Assembly (NCBI RefSeq): GCF_047511655.1
Contig: NC_133399.1
Location: 2,855,333-2,919,332, forward strand
Direction of reading: 5' to 3'
DNA length: 64,000 nt
DNA from: Castor canadensis
Lineage: Eukaryota; Chordata; Mammalia; Rodentia; Castoridae
Part shown: piece after piece, positions 47,935-58,975 of the stretch
How positions within the stretch are numbered: the stretch's first letter is position 1
Layout of the letters: every line of letters starts with the position of its first letter
Notes under the pieces: generated by a model
Databases searched by the model: none
Told to the model about the DNA's origin: nothing
Seen by the model: only the letters and a program-made list of their open reading frames with translations
Position numbers and translations under genes: made by a program

Positions 47935-49565
47935 GTGATCATTACTAAGCAATGATCCCCTTTAGGGCTCCCTTTCAGGAATCACTGTAGTCACCATGCT
48001 GGGAAATTTGTTTAAAATCATGAAACTGGGTTTTACTTGTGATCTTGGGTGACACAGAATCTTTGCCTGAGGTTGTACCCTTGTTACAATTCATTCATCT
48101 TTTTCCTTTTTATTTATTTATTTTTTAATGGGTAACACTGTTGCTTCAACTGAAGGCCTTTTGCTTGTTAGCCAGTCTTTGTACTACTTGAGCCACTCCA
48201 CCAGCCATGTTTTATTTGGGGGGGGAGATGTAAGAGTGAGATTTTAACTGTGTTTTCTTTTTACAAAATAGACACATACTGCTTGAGTCAAACTTCATTT
48301 TCAGTCTCTTGAATCTATAGTGGAATATAATTGTCATATGAATCCATTTTCCCCTTACATGGAATATCTCTTATGTTTTTGGCATTGGGTCTTTTTCCTT
48401 GGCTTAAAATAGTTAGATTGAAACATGACCTGTGAGAAAAACCTGACCATCTGCTTCATTCCAATATCAAGTGTTTGAACATTTGACCCTATGTTGACTT
48501 CCTGTGACCTAGCCTTTTTGACTGTCCCCTACTTAACTGACATGAGGAGTTTTCTCCATCTGACATTAAATCTGGAATTTTCTGAGTATACCTGTCATAC
48601 CATTTTCAGGAGGAATATGCAGCAAGGTTCCATTGAATATGAGAAGCAAATGCCACATCTGGAGAGCCAGGACAAGCTCCACTAAATGCAGTTCTTCCAC
48701 TAACTGACATAAGTCTACAGGGAAGGAAGCCTGATCTGGCAAGGGCTGCTCCAGGATTCTCTCATTTTGAATTCACTTAGTCAAATATAGGATCCTATTC
48801 ATGTCACTCATGCCTTGGGGAATCCAGTCCCATATCCATTAGCCAATCAGAGTGGCTGTTACTTGTCTGTAGCAACCATCAAATGATAGTGCCAATTGTA
48901 GGAGGTCCACTTCCTATGATGGTTACATCACAGTGTAGCCATATTTACCTCTTGCTTGCTGCTTGAGTTCTTAAACTATTGAGATACAGTAGCTGTTTGT
49001 TGCCTTTTGCTCTAGTGTCTGTGACCTGATTTCACTATTGGGATCTTTGGTCTCCTGTTGCCTTCAGGATGGGGCTGGACTCTGAGTCAGAAACCCTGCC
49101 ATTGCCCCTGGCCATGTGAGGCATCTTCATTCCACCCTGCAGCCTTTGCTGGGATGTTTTCTTCCCCAAAACCATGTCCACCAGGCTGAGTTGAAAGTGG
49201 GGTGGTCATGGGAAATTCTTGACTTTTTGTGCAGTTTTAGAAGATTGTGATGCTGCCATGTTGCCCTCTTGTCTCCTTTCTCTTTACTTGTACCTGTTTT
49301 CCTTGGGATCCTGGACATTCAAGGGAAGCATGGGCTAATTCTATGACCTGTCCCTTCAGGCAAGGCTTCTCAACATTGTCTAAAATCCCAGAATTTCCAC
49401 AAATCCAGCACATTGTCAGATTACTGGAAGTGTGGATTCACATCTGCATGTGGTTGGCTTCTGAGTGGAGGGGACACTTTTTGCCCTTCCTGACTTAACT
49501 CTCAATTTTCCACAGGTTGTTTCTAGACATTATTTAGAATGAAATGTTGATTAACCTAGGCCATG
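47935..49565 (+). repeat. Promoter-like duplicon, copy B
   Basis: Inverted partner of 36370-38480. CCAAT boxes lie at 48843-48847 and 48892-48896 (plus strand). Unlike copy A it has almost no CpG, as expected if it has been methylated and silent. Its right end abuts the truncated env of the minus-strand provirus near 49565. A short frame at 48491-48685 resembles the minus-strand frame at 37842-38060 (LTSCxLAFLxxPxLxDM start), which shows the alignment but not a gene. Confidence 0.85.
48125..48210 (-). repeat. SINE, antisense tail
   Basis: TTCAACTGAAGGCCTTTTGC, TACTACTTGAGCCACTCCAC, CAGCC. Copy A lacks it at the corresponding place. Confidence 0.75.
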
Positions 49566-49589
49566 ACTTCAAGAGTATTACACTAGGGA

Positions 49590-50460
49590 AAATACCCAAT
49601 AGTAGGATATTCCCTTTTTGGCCAACATCATGTGTAATGCCAGCTTGTCCCAAGTCATCAGGCTAGTTGGTCCCAATTGCTCTGCTATTCCTTTGATAGC
49701 ATCCCAGGTATAGTTAACAAACCTTTATTGGTTATAATAAATATAATTAATCCAATTGACATTTTAAGGTATATTAGAGCACCAAAAGAGTACTGATTCA
49801 AACCCCACTGCAATTTGGTTCCTGGCTTTGAATTTGTTTGGTACTTCCTTAGAAATCCCAATGGCATCAATGTAAACATGGGGATGAAAGGAGCCTCTGT
49901 AGTTGGCTAACGTGTCTATGTCTCTCCTTTGTCTAGATGTTGTGGCATGGGCTGGGGATCAAAATGCTAGGGTGAAAGGGATTGCCAACTGCACCAAAGC
50001 ACAGGTGCCTGCCCAGTTACCTGGAAGAGTCTCAAGTAAAGGTCTTCCACAGTGCCACCAGACATTGGCTCTACCCACTGAGAGTGTGGACTGTTTTGTG
50101 AGGCTGTTGAAGGACTGGCTTTCACTGCATCCCATCACATTTCCCACATTTGTCAATTGTCCTCCCTGTCTGGTGAGACATGAGATAAAATTTACATCTA
50201 GGATGGATGGCCTAATAGTTCTCTGGGGCTGACTCACAGGACCTCTGACCTCTGGGAACAGTAGTGATAGTGTCCAGAAGGATTCATTGCCCCAAGCTTT
50301 GGCCTCCTGAAACAAAACCAACATGCAATACCTTCCATCTGGGTCCGAGGAACATCCTAATGAAAATGGAACAACCTGAGACTCTGGTCTCCCAGTAGTA
50401 TAAACATAGAAATTGCTCTTATTTAATGTGCAGACAGAATATTTTATCCATTCCATCAAG
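49590..50460 (-). pseudogene. Class I retroviral env remnant (end of SU, part of TM)
   Basis: 50459-49959 is open for 166 codons and covers the C-terminal part of the surface subunit. Its last stretch (NWAGTCALVQLAIPFTLAF) is the typical SU-TM border sequence of gammaretroviral Envs. A stop follows. Further downstream, in other frames, TM features appear: YIDAIG near 49870, a NYTWDAIKGIAEQLGP heptad segment near 49680-49730, and an ALHMMLAKKG segment near 49635 that corresponds to the immunosuppressive-type/CX6CC neighbourhood, with the cysteines not preserved. Env proteins mediate receptor binding and fusion; this copy cannot. Envelope genes of this type have been domesticated as syncytins, but truncation argues against that here. 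Confidence 0.8.
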
Positions 50461-50999
50461 CATTTGTATCCCTGTACTTGATTTCAGTAGCCACAGTTTC
50501 TCTTATGTCCTTGACTATGACTACAGTTACCTGAGTCATATTGGAGTGGAGATAGAACTGGGTGACACCTGGGAGGGCTTAGGTGTTAGATGGTAACTAA
50601 CTAGTTAGTAGAAGAGGGGTGTGTCCAAAACAGCTGTAATTTTGACTGTAGTCTCTTCAAGACTGTCAATTATTTTATATGGTGGAAATAAGAATCTTTC
50701 CAGTGCCCTGGGGTCTAGTCCAGCCCTTAGGATTTTCATAAAAGTGGGGGAAGTGTATCCTTGGAGTTGAAGTTAGGATGTAAGGTCTCTGCAAGAAAGG
50801 ACCTGAAATGCATCGAATTCAACAATTAAAGGAAAAGTACTCTGAGTTACATGAATAATAAACATACCATTTGCCAAATGAAAGAGAAAGAATAAACTAA
50901 TTTAGTGAGTTGATTTTTACTATAGTCTTTTAAAAGTCATTTTGGTGTCACCTGGATGTGAAAGCACAGCCCATTGTTCCTCCTTGTCTGGTGGGGGTG

Positions 51000-51980
51000 C
51001 CTTCTTTACCTGTGTGTGATGAGTTCACCCCTACTCTATGATCCAGACGGCTGTCTCCATGGTCAGCATGACCAGGAAGGGTCCTTCTCAAGCTGGCTCA
51101 AGCTTATTTGCTTTCCAGGTCTTGACCAGACCATGATCGCTACGCTGCTGTGGGTGAACAGGAAAGTCAAGTGGAGGATCCTGTGCTAACAATCCTTTTT
51201 TCCTAAGACAAAGTAAAGTAGAGGACAATCCAAGTACATAATTTTTGAAGAAATAGTCTTTCATTTCAAGGGAAGGTACATCAGTAACAGAGCTAAGGTA
51301 AGGAAGCCCATGAAGCATTTCACAGGGGAAGAGGCCATCCTAATTCTGAGTAGTGCTGTGGGAAGACATTTAGTCCAAGGTAATCTGGTCTCTAAAACTA
51401 ATTTAGTAAGTTGGTTTTTAAGAGTGTTGATTCATTCTTTCAACACTCCCTGAGGAAGGTGGATGTCAGGGAGTATGATATTCACATTTGATCTCTAGAG
51501 CCTTGATAAGTTCCTTAAGGATGTTGGCAGTGGAATGACTCCCATTGTCTGAGTCTATATTTTCTATAACCCCAAACCTTGGGATTATGTTTTCTAGTAA
51601 TACCCTAATTACATTTGTAGCAGTGGCCCTTGGGAGAGGGATGGCCTTGACACAGTAAGTGAGATGGTCTACAGTTACCAGGAGATATTTAGGATGACCT
51701 ATTTTGGGCATGTCTTTGTAATCCACCTGAATGCATTGGAAGGGTCACAACCCAGGGTATCTACCCCCAGCTGGTCTCAGACCTTGCTTGTTAATCTTTT
51801 AACAAGTAAGACATCCTTCTGATACTTGTTTGGCTACTGTATAGATCCCTATACACCCATAGGCTGACAAAATTGCATCACACATTGCTTGGAGTCCTCA
51901 GTGGCTCCCCTGATGGAGATAGGTAAGGAGTTCTCCCATTAGGGGTGTTGAGATCATTTCCTTCCCATCATGGAGAACCG
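51000..51980 (-). pseudogene. Integrase remnant
   Basis: The DDE core is visible at 51726-51466: LLVTVDHLT (first Asp), then ENIDSDNGSHS (second Asp). The frame is lost before the catalytic Glu block. The C-terminal region (51318-51088) includes LPYLSSVTDVPS and LVKTWKANKLEPA. A zinc-binding-like N-terminal piece probably lies near 51790-51980 but is not clear. Confidence 0.8.
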
Positions 51981-52016
51981 ATTTTCCCTGTTCAGTCCTG
52001 ACTGCCCTAGGATTTT

Positions 52017-52720
52017 TTAGTTGTTCTTCCTTGGAGATGGTAAAGATAGGGGGCACATAAGCAGCAGGGAGGTGTGGAATGAGACAAAAGCCCGGGCCTC
52101 AGGGGTGAGAGCAGCCTGTTTTTCTGTCTCATCTGCAAAAGAATTTCCCCAAGCCTCAAAATTTACCCCCTTTTGGTGACCTAGCATATGGACTATGGCT
52201 ATTTCTTCAGGTAGTTTTAGGCTGTCTAATATTTGTTGAATTAATTCCCTATGTACCAAGTCTTGGCCCTTGCTATTGATTAAGCCCTGTTCAATCCAGA
52301 TTTTTCCAAAGGTGTGGACCACACCCAATGTGTATTTTGAATCAGTGTATATGTTCCCTTTTTTGTCCTTTAAGTGTTTTAAGGCCTGATTTAGGGCAAA
52401 CAATTCACAAGTCTGTGCTGACCAATTGTTTGGGAGTCAGCCTGATCCTATTATAGTCATGGCTTCCCTGTCTACTATAGAATATCCATTATGCCTTTTT
52501 CCCTCAATTACCTGAGAGGATCCATCCACAAAGGAATGGAACCCGGTCTGTAAAGGAGTTTCCCCAAGATCCGGCCTCACTTTTGTTTGATATTCAATAA
52601 TATGTAAACATTTATGTTTGGGTGCTCCTCCCTCCAGCCTTCCTGATGAGAAAGTGGCTGGATTTAGGGCATTAGCAGCAGTTAAAGTCAGGTCATTGTT
52701 TTTTAGCATACTTTAGGATT
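52017..52720 (-). pseudogene. RNase H remnant
   Basis: Two adjoining minus-strand frames. The first (52709-52437) contains FHSFVDGSSQVIEGKRHNGY with the first catalytic Asp. The second (52403-52017) contains NIYTDSKYTLGVVHTFGK and IVHMLGHQKG, then GNSFADE with the last catalytic Asp. A stop or frameshift separates them at about 52430. This is the best-preserved enzyme in the window. Confidence 0.85.
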
Positions 52721-52949
52721 CTAGAATTCATCAGCCATCTACCCACCTTCTGTTTTAAGATTGTCCTAAACTGATGGAGAGTGCTAATAATTAGGTTTCC
52801 CCCAAATGTGATTTTTCTACTTTCTTTAGTTAGAAGGGCTGTAGCTGTTTCTGCCTGAATACACTCAGGCCAACCTCAGGTGATCATATCCAGGAACTTA
52901 GATCAGAAGACCACAGGTTGATATTGGCCCCCATGTTTTTGGGTTAGCA

Positions 52950-53990
52950 CCCCAAGAGCAACTCCCTTATTTACATTCACAAAGAGGTGAAAAGGCTGTT
53001 CAAGAGAGTGCAAGGCTAGCACTGGAGCTGTGATAAGGGCCTGCTTTAGGTCATCTACTTGTTCTATCTCCTTAGGGGTCCAAAGTTGGAGGTCTGGCCC
53101 CTCTTGGGTTCATTTGAGATATAAATATTTAGTTTTAAGGGCATATAAGTCTACCCACAAATGCCAATATCCCACTAAGCCAAGGAACTTTCTCAATTCC
53201 TGTTTTGTTCCTGGGAGAGGGAGACCAGTAATTCCTTCTATTCTTTCTGAACCAAGCCTTCATTGGCCCTTACTGATTAAATGTCCCAGATATTTTATGT
53301 CAGTCTCAGCAAACTGTAACTTATTTTTTGAAGTCCCCAGCTACCCAGAACATTAATAAAGCTAATGGTGGTGTTGATCACTTCTTCCTAATTATCCCCT
53401 GACAAAAGTAAATTGTCCATATATTGGAGGAGGCACATGGGGGGGTTTAATATGAACTTTTCTAAGACTTGTTCTAAAATCTGGCCAAAGAGGTGAGGGG
53501 AGTCAGTAAGTCCCTGGGGAAGACAGTCCACCTATACTGTTGATTTTGTGCTGAGTGGGGGTCTTCCATTCAATGGCAAATATGTCCCAACTGTTTGTAA
53601 CTAAGGGCAGATCCAAAATTGTCCTTTAAGTCTATTACACTGAACCACTCACAGTTATATGGAATTTTGCTGAGGAGAGTGTAGAGGTTTGGGACTAGTG
53701 GGTATTCAGCTTGGACTATTTGATTGATGGCTCTAAGGTTTTGAGATAACCTGTAGTACCCATCTGTATTTTTGACTGGGAGTATTGGGGTATTGAAGGG
53801 AGAGGTACAGGTTCAAGTAGCCCATCTCGTATCAGTCCCTCAATAACTGGCTTCAAACCTATCCTCTCCTCCATAAGAATAGGGTACTGTTTTCTCCTAA
53901 CAACCTCCCTAGTCTTCTTTAATTGAACTTTGATAGATGTAACTTCGAGGCCTCCCCTGTTCCTGACTCTAGCCCACACTATTGACTTAA
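52950..53990 (-). pseudogene. Reverse transcriptase remnant
   Basis: It starts with VRRKQYPILMEERIGLKPVI and GLIRDGLLEP (53890-53800), the N-terminal fingers of gammaretroviral RT. Several frameshifts follow. The catalytic motif near 53410-53430 reads YMDN, so the second catalytic Asp is replaced by Asn. The connection region runs to about 52950. This whole segment is deleted from the plus-strand provirus. Confidence 0.82.
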
Positions 53991-53997
53991 TTTATTT

Positions 53998-54400
53998 CTA
54001 GCCCCATAGAGTAAACAGATTTAGGTATGCTTGTATTTTATCCCTTTTTATATGTAAACTGATTCCTAATCTGGTCATTAGATCTCTTCCAAACAGGTTG
54101 GTAACTGCCTCAGGGACTAGGAGAAATTGTATCTTAGGGGTCCTGTCTTGAAAATAAAAACTGTTTTTTTGTAATATTTCAGCTGGAAAGCTTTCTCCCT
54201 TTATGCCAGAAACTAGCATTCTCTCCAGGGAATTGATAAAACCCCTAGGCAGAAGACAGAGGAAGGATCAGTAGGCACCTGAGTCAATCAAGAAGGTGAC
54301 AACTTCATGTTGTGGTCCCACTTCTAAATTTATCAAGGGCTCTGAGTGGGACTCTTCAAGGTAAAAGAGCTCCTGACTCCCTCTATTCTTCATCAAAGGT
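53998..54400 (-). pseudogene. Retroviral protease remnant
   Basis: TFLIDSGA (about 54275-54300) is the active site, with a stop two codons later. Downstream, FLLVPEAVTNLFGRDLMTRL (about 54135-54070) matches the plus-strand copy. Confidence 0.8.
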
Positions 54401-54402
54401 CA

Positions 54403-56180
54403 TTAAGGGAACAGTTTCTCTACTCTTTTCCATTCAGGACATTCTCTGTTAAAGTGTCCAGTCTCCCCACCTTTAAAACACGTATTTTCCCCTCTTCTTT
54501 GTTGCAACTTTTGACTTTCTGGCCTCTTATACCCCAATGAGGGAGGCCAGGCTAGTTGAAGTCCAATAGGATATTGGTCTGGCCTTCCCCTAATAACCTG
54601 CTCAATCATGGAAAACATAATCTTTGCTTTTTGTTTGTTTGTTTTTTTTCATTCCTCTCTCCTTACATATACCTGTTGTGCCTCTCCTAATAAATCCTCT
54701 ATGGCTCTGTTTTTCCAGTTTTGTAGTTTTTGTAATTTTCTTGCTATATCTGGCCAGCTGATTGTAACAAAGTGAAAATTTAACATTCCCTGTCCTAAAG
54801 GGTCTTCTAAGTCTAGCCCAGCATACTTTCTCATCTGATCCTTGAGGTGGTTCATGAACTCACTCAGTCCCTCATCCTTCCCTTGTTGGACATTAAAGGA
54901 TTTAGAAAGGCTTTGTGTCCTTGACATTGATACCTGGATTCCCCTTGCTATTAAATCTCTTAAGCCCCTCATATTATCTTGGTGTCCTGGGGTGTTGTTA
55001 TCCATTGGGGATCTTGGTTAGGAAACTTAACATCAACCACCGGGACATTCTGTCCCAAGGGATGTTCACATTCCCAGATAGCCATTGCCACCCTATGGAT
55101 CATGGCTCTTTCCTCCCCCAAGAAGAGAATTCCCAAACTAGACATTAACTCATCCCAAGTATATATCTATGGTCCCAAAAATTGATCGACCTGTTCTGAT
55201 ACCCCAAAGGGATCCTTGAGAAGGGGTCACAACTCCTTTTTAACATTTTGGACCTCAGAGCTGGTAAGAGAGGCATTTATAAATCCAATTTCATCCCCTC
55301 TGAGGGGGACCTCCCTGAAAAGAAAGAGGGAGTATGGTCTTTCCCTTTGGGACTGAGAAAAAGGTAGATTCTCAATGTCCTTGGGACTGAGGAAAAGGTA
55401 GATTCTCAATGTCCTGACAACATTGCTCTAACTACTTTTGGAGTCATGGTAGGGATGGGTTTCAGGTAGGAAGCTGAAGGGAGGTGGAGGTGTAAGGGTT
55501 AGGAGAGGAGGGGGAGAGGCAGAAGACTGGAGGGTAAAGAGTTGAAAGGGGGCAAATGTAGAAGGGTTAGGAGGGGGAGGGGGAGAGGTGGAAGCCTGGG
55601 GTTGTGGTGCTGGGACTGGCTCTGGCGCCTGAGCTGGAGAAAAAGCAGAGTTATAAGAGGGGACAATGATGAGAGTAAATCCCAGTTAGAAGGGGTTTCA
55701 GGGTTTTTTTTCCTTTCTTTAAGTGGAAACAAGACTACAGGACCCTGTCTCCAACAGAGGGCATATTCCATCTCCTCTTGAGTGACTGAGCTGTTATCAT
55801 TAACATGCTCAATTAATAGTTGGCAGACCCAGTCCTTGTCAGACTCAATTTTGGCCAAAAATCCAAAGGCTTTAAGATTAGTTCTTGGGTCCAGATAACA
55901 CAACAGTATTTAGCCATTCTTTGTTTCTTTTTCCCGATAGTAACATCTTCCCTAGGTGGCTCCCAGATTTTATCCTGGGCCTTTGTTTTCTGGCCCCCCT
56001 CTTTGTTGCCTTTATTTCCCATTTCTCCCTTCTGGTTGACTTTGCTCTGTCTATAAGGAGCTCAACTCCCCTTTTTGCCTTGGTGGTTTCCTGCACTCTG
56101 ATTCTTTTTTGCTTTGTCCATTTCTTCCCACATCCTTTGTGGGAGTTTGAGGCAACTTTTGGTAGCCTATGGGTCAGTAT
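54403..56180 (-). pseudogene. gag remnant (MA, p12, CA, NC)
   Basis: Matrix: 56180-55800, including QLLIEHVNDNSS. p12: proline-rich 55700-55500. Capsid: 55480-54650, with SFNVQQGKDEGLSEFMNHLK (major-homology-like QGKDE) and ARKLQKLQNWKNR at its C-terminus. Nucleocapsid: CFKGGETGHFNREC near 54450-54490, where the second zinc-binding Cys is Gly. Frameshifts occur in each part. The start codon is not identified. Confidence 0.8.
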
Positions 56181-56537
56181 AAACTCCTAACCTGGATTAG
56201 ATTTAAAAATATAATCCGCCTTAAATAGTATGAGTTCACCTCAGAATTATGGATCAGGACTCCACTTTTGCCATGTGTCACCCGACATGTCTCACATCAC
56301 ACAGCCCCAATATCCTGACCACCAAGACATTACTCGGTCACCCCCGTGACATTTCTTTTCTTGGTTTATGCACAAAACTTATATGGTCTCCTCAGTTGCT
56401 GTCTTCAAGCACTCTGGAGTCCAAGTTCATTCACAGATCCAAAAAGTTGTTGCTGTTGACCGAACCTTGGGGCTGCCACAACAAGGCAGCAGGGCGCATC
56501 TCCCTGGGGAAGGCCCCTTTCCAGGACTGAATGTAAT

Positions 56538-56555
56538 ATCCCAGACAAAACCCCA
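56538..56555 (-). promoter_or_regulatory. Primer-binding site remnant of minus-strand ERV1
   Basis: On the minus strand TGGGGTTTTGTCTGGGAT sits just after the LTR. It is a tRNA-Pro-type site with four differences, more decayed than the plus-strand copy's. Confidence 0.7.
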
Positions 56556-56557
56556 AA

Positions 56558-56945
56558 TTGATGGAATTAATAACTCTCCAGTGCCAGAAACAGACACACA
56601 AGAGACAGAAAATCTTGACAAGGCAATTTACTCTGATCAAAGTGTGCAAACATGCTCACTCCAGCTAAGCAAACATGCAAGCACAAAATGGCCTACCATG
56701 GCTCCTCCTTATATCTCTGATGCAGTTGTAGCTGCCCCTAACCCAGGATTTGTCCAGGTCAAAGTTTCACAATCTCCCTAGACTGGGTAAAAGGCCTGGG
56801 GGATGGGTTACAGCTTGATGGACAAAGGAGTTATACAGGAATCTGGAAGAAGAAACAAGGACCCTTTAAACATGCAATTCACCTAGGATGGCGACCCAAG
56901 GAATTTTTCTAAGAGGTAAACAAATACTTTGATAGAAAAGATCAT
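56558..56945 (-). repeat. 5' LTR of minus-strand ERV1
   Basis: Reverse complement aligns with 5195-5600. TATA-like GATATAAGGAGG is at about 56706-56717 (minus). On the minus strand U3 starts near TGAAAAATGATCTTTTC. Confidence 0.85.
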
Positions 56946-58330
56946 TTTTCATACACAATGAAGCTGCATATACTTGAAATTGGTTGACCCATAAATAAAT
57001 GCTCAGGGTGTTTTCTTCTTTCTGAAGGTAGAACTGTGGTTATGTGAAACCATTTTCCATACAGTGGTTTGATTTTAACACACACAGTAATTCTAGATTC
57101 ACACTTGTCCATGAATACATGAAGAAAATCTGTGAAGTTCAGACTCAAAGAAAGCCTCATTTTGCTAGTCTTCTAGAGAAAGGACTTTTGTGTTTTGCAG
57201 TTTCTTTTGATAAGAACCTGAAAATAAATGAATTGAGATAGTCTATGTGGGGAATATAAGGTGTTCAAGCCTAGAGTTTGTTACTAGGAGATGGGCTTCC
57301 AGTGTTATAACCTCAGGTTTCTCTGATCAGCAATAGGAACTTAAGTCTTCCAGGGCTCCTTTTCAGTGCTTAGTGTACTCTTTATCCTTGGAGCTGTGTT
57401 GAAGCATGGGAATATAGGTTTCCCTTGTGACCTTGTACAATGAAACCTCCTTCTCTGAGGTAGTTCAAAGGTTGCTTTTCATTGTTGTTGATTTATTTGT
57501 ATAATTTGTTTCTACATAACTTTACCTTCTGTATATACTAAATAATGTAGATCTATTGCTGGAGCATTTTCATGGCTGAAAACAGACACAAAACTTTTTT
57601 GAGAAAACATTGTCCCTGTGCCTTCATCCAAATTCCTGATTATGCACATGAGCCCTCAATCCACTTGCAGTATCCTTGCCTGACATTCTTACCCCTCCCT
57701 CTCTGATGTCATGATTCTCCTTGGGATTCTGTACATGGAAGTCCCCATGTACACTTGTACAGAAGAAATAAGCACGAAGCGCACAAATGTATAATACAAA
57801 GATGGTGCCTATTATGGGGGGCCATGAAACTTTGTAGAAATGAGGAAGCCCAAGCATTGGCTGTTGGAAGTTACTATCCTATAGATCAGCACAGGCAGGA
57901 ATAGCATACTGATCCTGCCACTAGTGTCCTAAATCATTAGCCGGTCAGAGAGGCTGTTTCTATCCAATGTGTACCAATAGTGAGCACCAATGTTAATGAT
58001 CCATAATGCACAATGGAGCATGAAGCTATGTGCCATGTTGCCCAGTGTCCACTGATGACAGTCTTCTCAGAACCATCAGTTTGGCAGCTGAGTGATTTAT
58101 ACTGAGTGCAAAACCTTAGAGGACACCTGACCGCAACGGCAGCAGTAAATGGTGACAGCATGGCCAGGCTCTGTACTTGGGAAAAGAGGGCCACAGTCAT
58201 GTTCTCAATGGGTGGATTGATCCCACTTTTGATGCCACTCAGTCTTTGGGCATCAGACTCCTTCAGGGTTGGGCCAGAAAGGGAGTCATGAATTCTCTGA
58301 ACACTCTAGACTATTTATGTGAGGTGATTC
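56945..58330 (+). repeat. Duplicon copy C with segment X and a promoter-like core
   Basis: 57060-57200 is the inverted copy of 22370-22470. 57300-57430 parallels 47935-48060 (TTTCTCTGATCAGCAATAGGAAC, GGGCTCCTTTTCAG). The core holds CCAAT at 57964-57968, 57974-57978 and 57987-57991, beside ATTAGCCGGTCAGAGAGGCT, which pairs with ATTAGCCAATCAGAGTGGCT at 48838-48857. Transcription would run to higher coordinates. CpGs are few. Confidence 0.7.
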
Positions 58331-58885
58331 ATCCTAGTCCACAGTCCTTGCTAAACAACCACACTAAGCATGAGGCTCCCAGTCTGTGTGCTGATGACAG
58401 GGTATTCATTGGACCCTCTGGGCTTGTTTATGAAGTAGGTGTAGGGGAGGAGTATTGCAATGCAGTGTATACTTTCTGCTCTTTCTCTAAGGTGAATTTC
58501 TGGGTTTCCTATGGGACTTCCAGGTTCAGAGTAAACAGGACTTAAATCCAGAGCCTGTTCTATGAGGCCAGGATTTTTAGTGCTACAACTAATCCCTGAA
58601 TGTCTATGTATCCCCTACATTGCCAGAACCATTGTAAATGAGCAACTACATACATACATGGTTGCTCTTGCAGTGGAAGGGGACTCGGTCCCCTCCCTCA
58701 CATGCCTGTTACTGTCCTCAGACTGTTTCTCATTTTACAATGACATCATTATTAATACAGGAAATGATTTTCATTCATGTATTACACTCAGGTTTTCCCC
58801 AAAGTAAGGTATGCAGGCACCCCAATTGTTACACAGAAGAGTTTTTTTTAAAGGGAGGAGAAAACAAGAGTTAAAAGAAATTTGG
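58330..58885. other. Non-coding flank of copy C
   Basis: A 122-codon plus frame (58177-58545) overlaps its start but has no domain features. Confidence 0.4.
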
Positions 58886-58887
58886 AG

Positions 58888-58975
58888 GGCGTCTAGAATT
58901 GCTGAAGTGGTAGAGTGCCAGCCTAGCAAGTGTGACGCCTTGACCTCTAGCACCAGTACCACCCTCTCAAAAAAT
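58888..58975 (+). repeat. SINE, ID-like tail
   Basis: GTCTAGAATTGCTGAAGTGG...GCCTAGCAAGTGTGACGCCT...CTAGCACCAGTACCACC. Confidence 0.8.

Larger units (their letters stand above)
49570..56950 (-). mobile_element. ERV1 (gammaretrovirus-like) provirus, minus strand, 3' truncated
   Basis: From high to low coordinates: 5' LTR, primer site, gag, protease, RT, RNase H, integrase and env, so gene order is complete up to the middle of the Env transmembrane subunit. The rest of env and the 3' LTR are missing where duplicon copy B begins. It belongs to the same family as the plus-strand provirus but keeps the capsid and RT regions that copy lacks. Each gene carries frameshifts or stops. Confidence 0.88.

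Noticed and set aside
56368..56781. 137-codon plus-strand frame
   Set aside because: It is antisense to the ERV1 5' LTR and leader, with no protein similarity.
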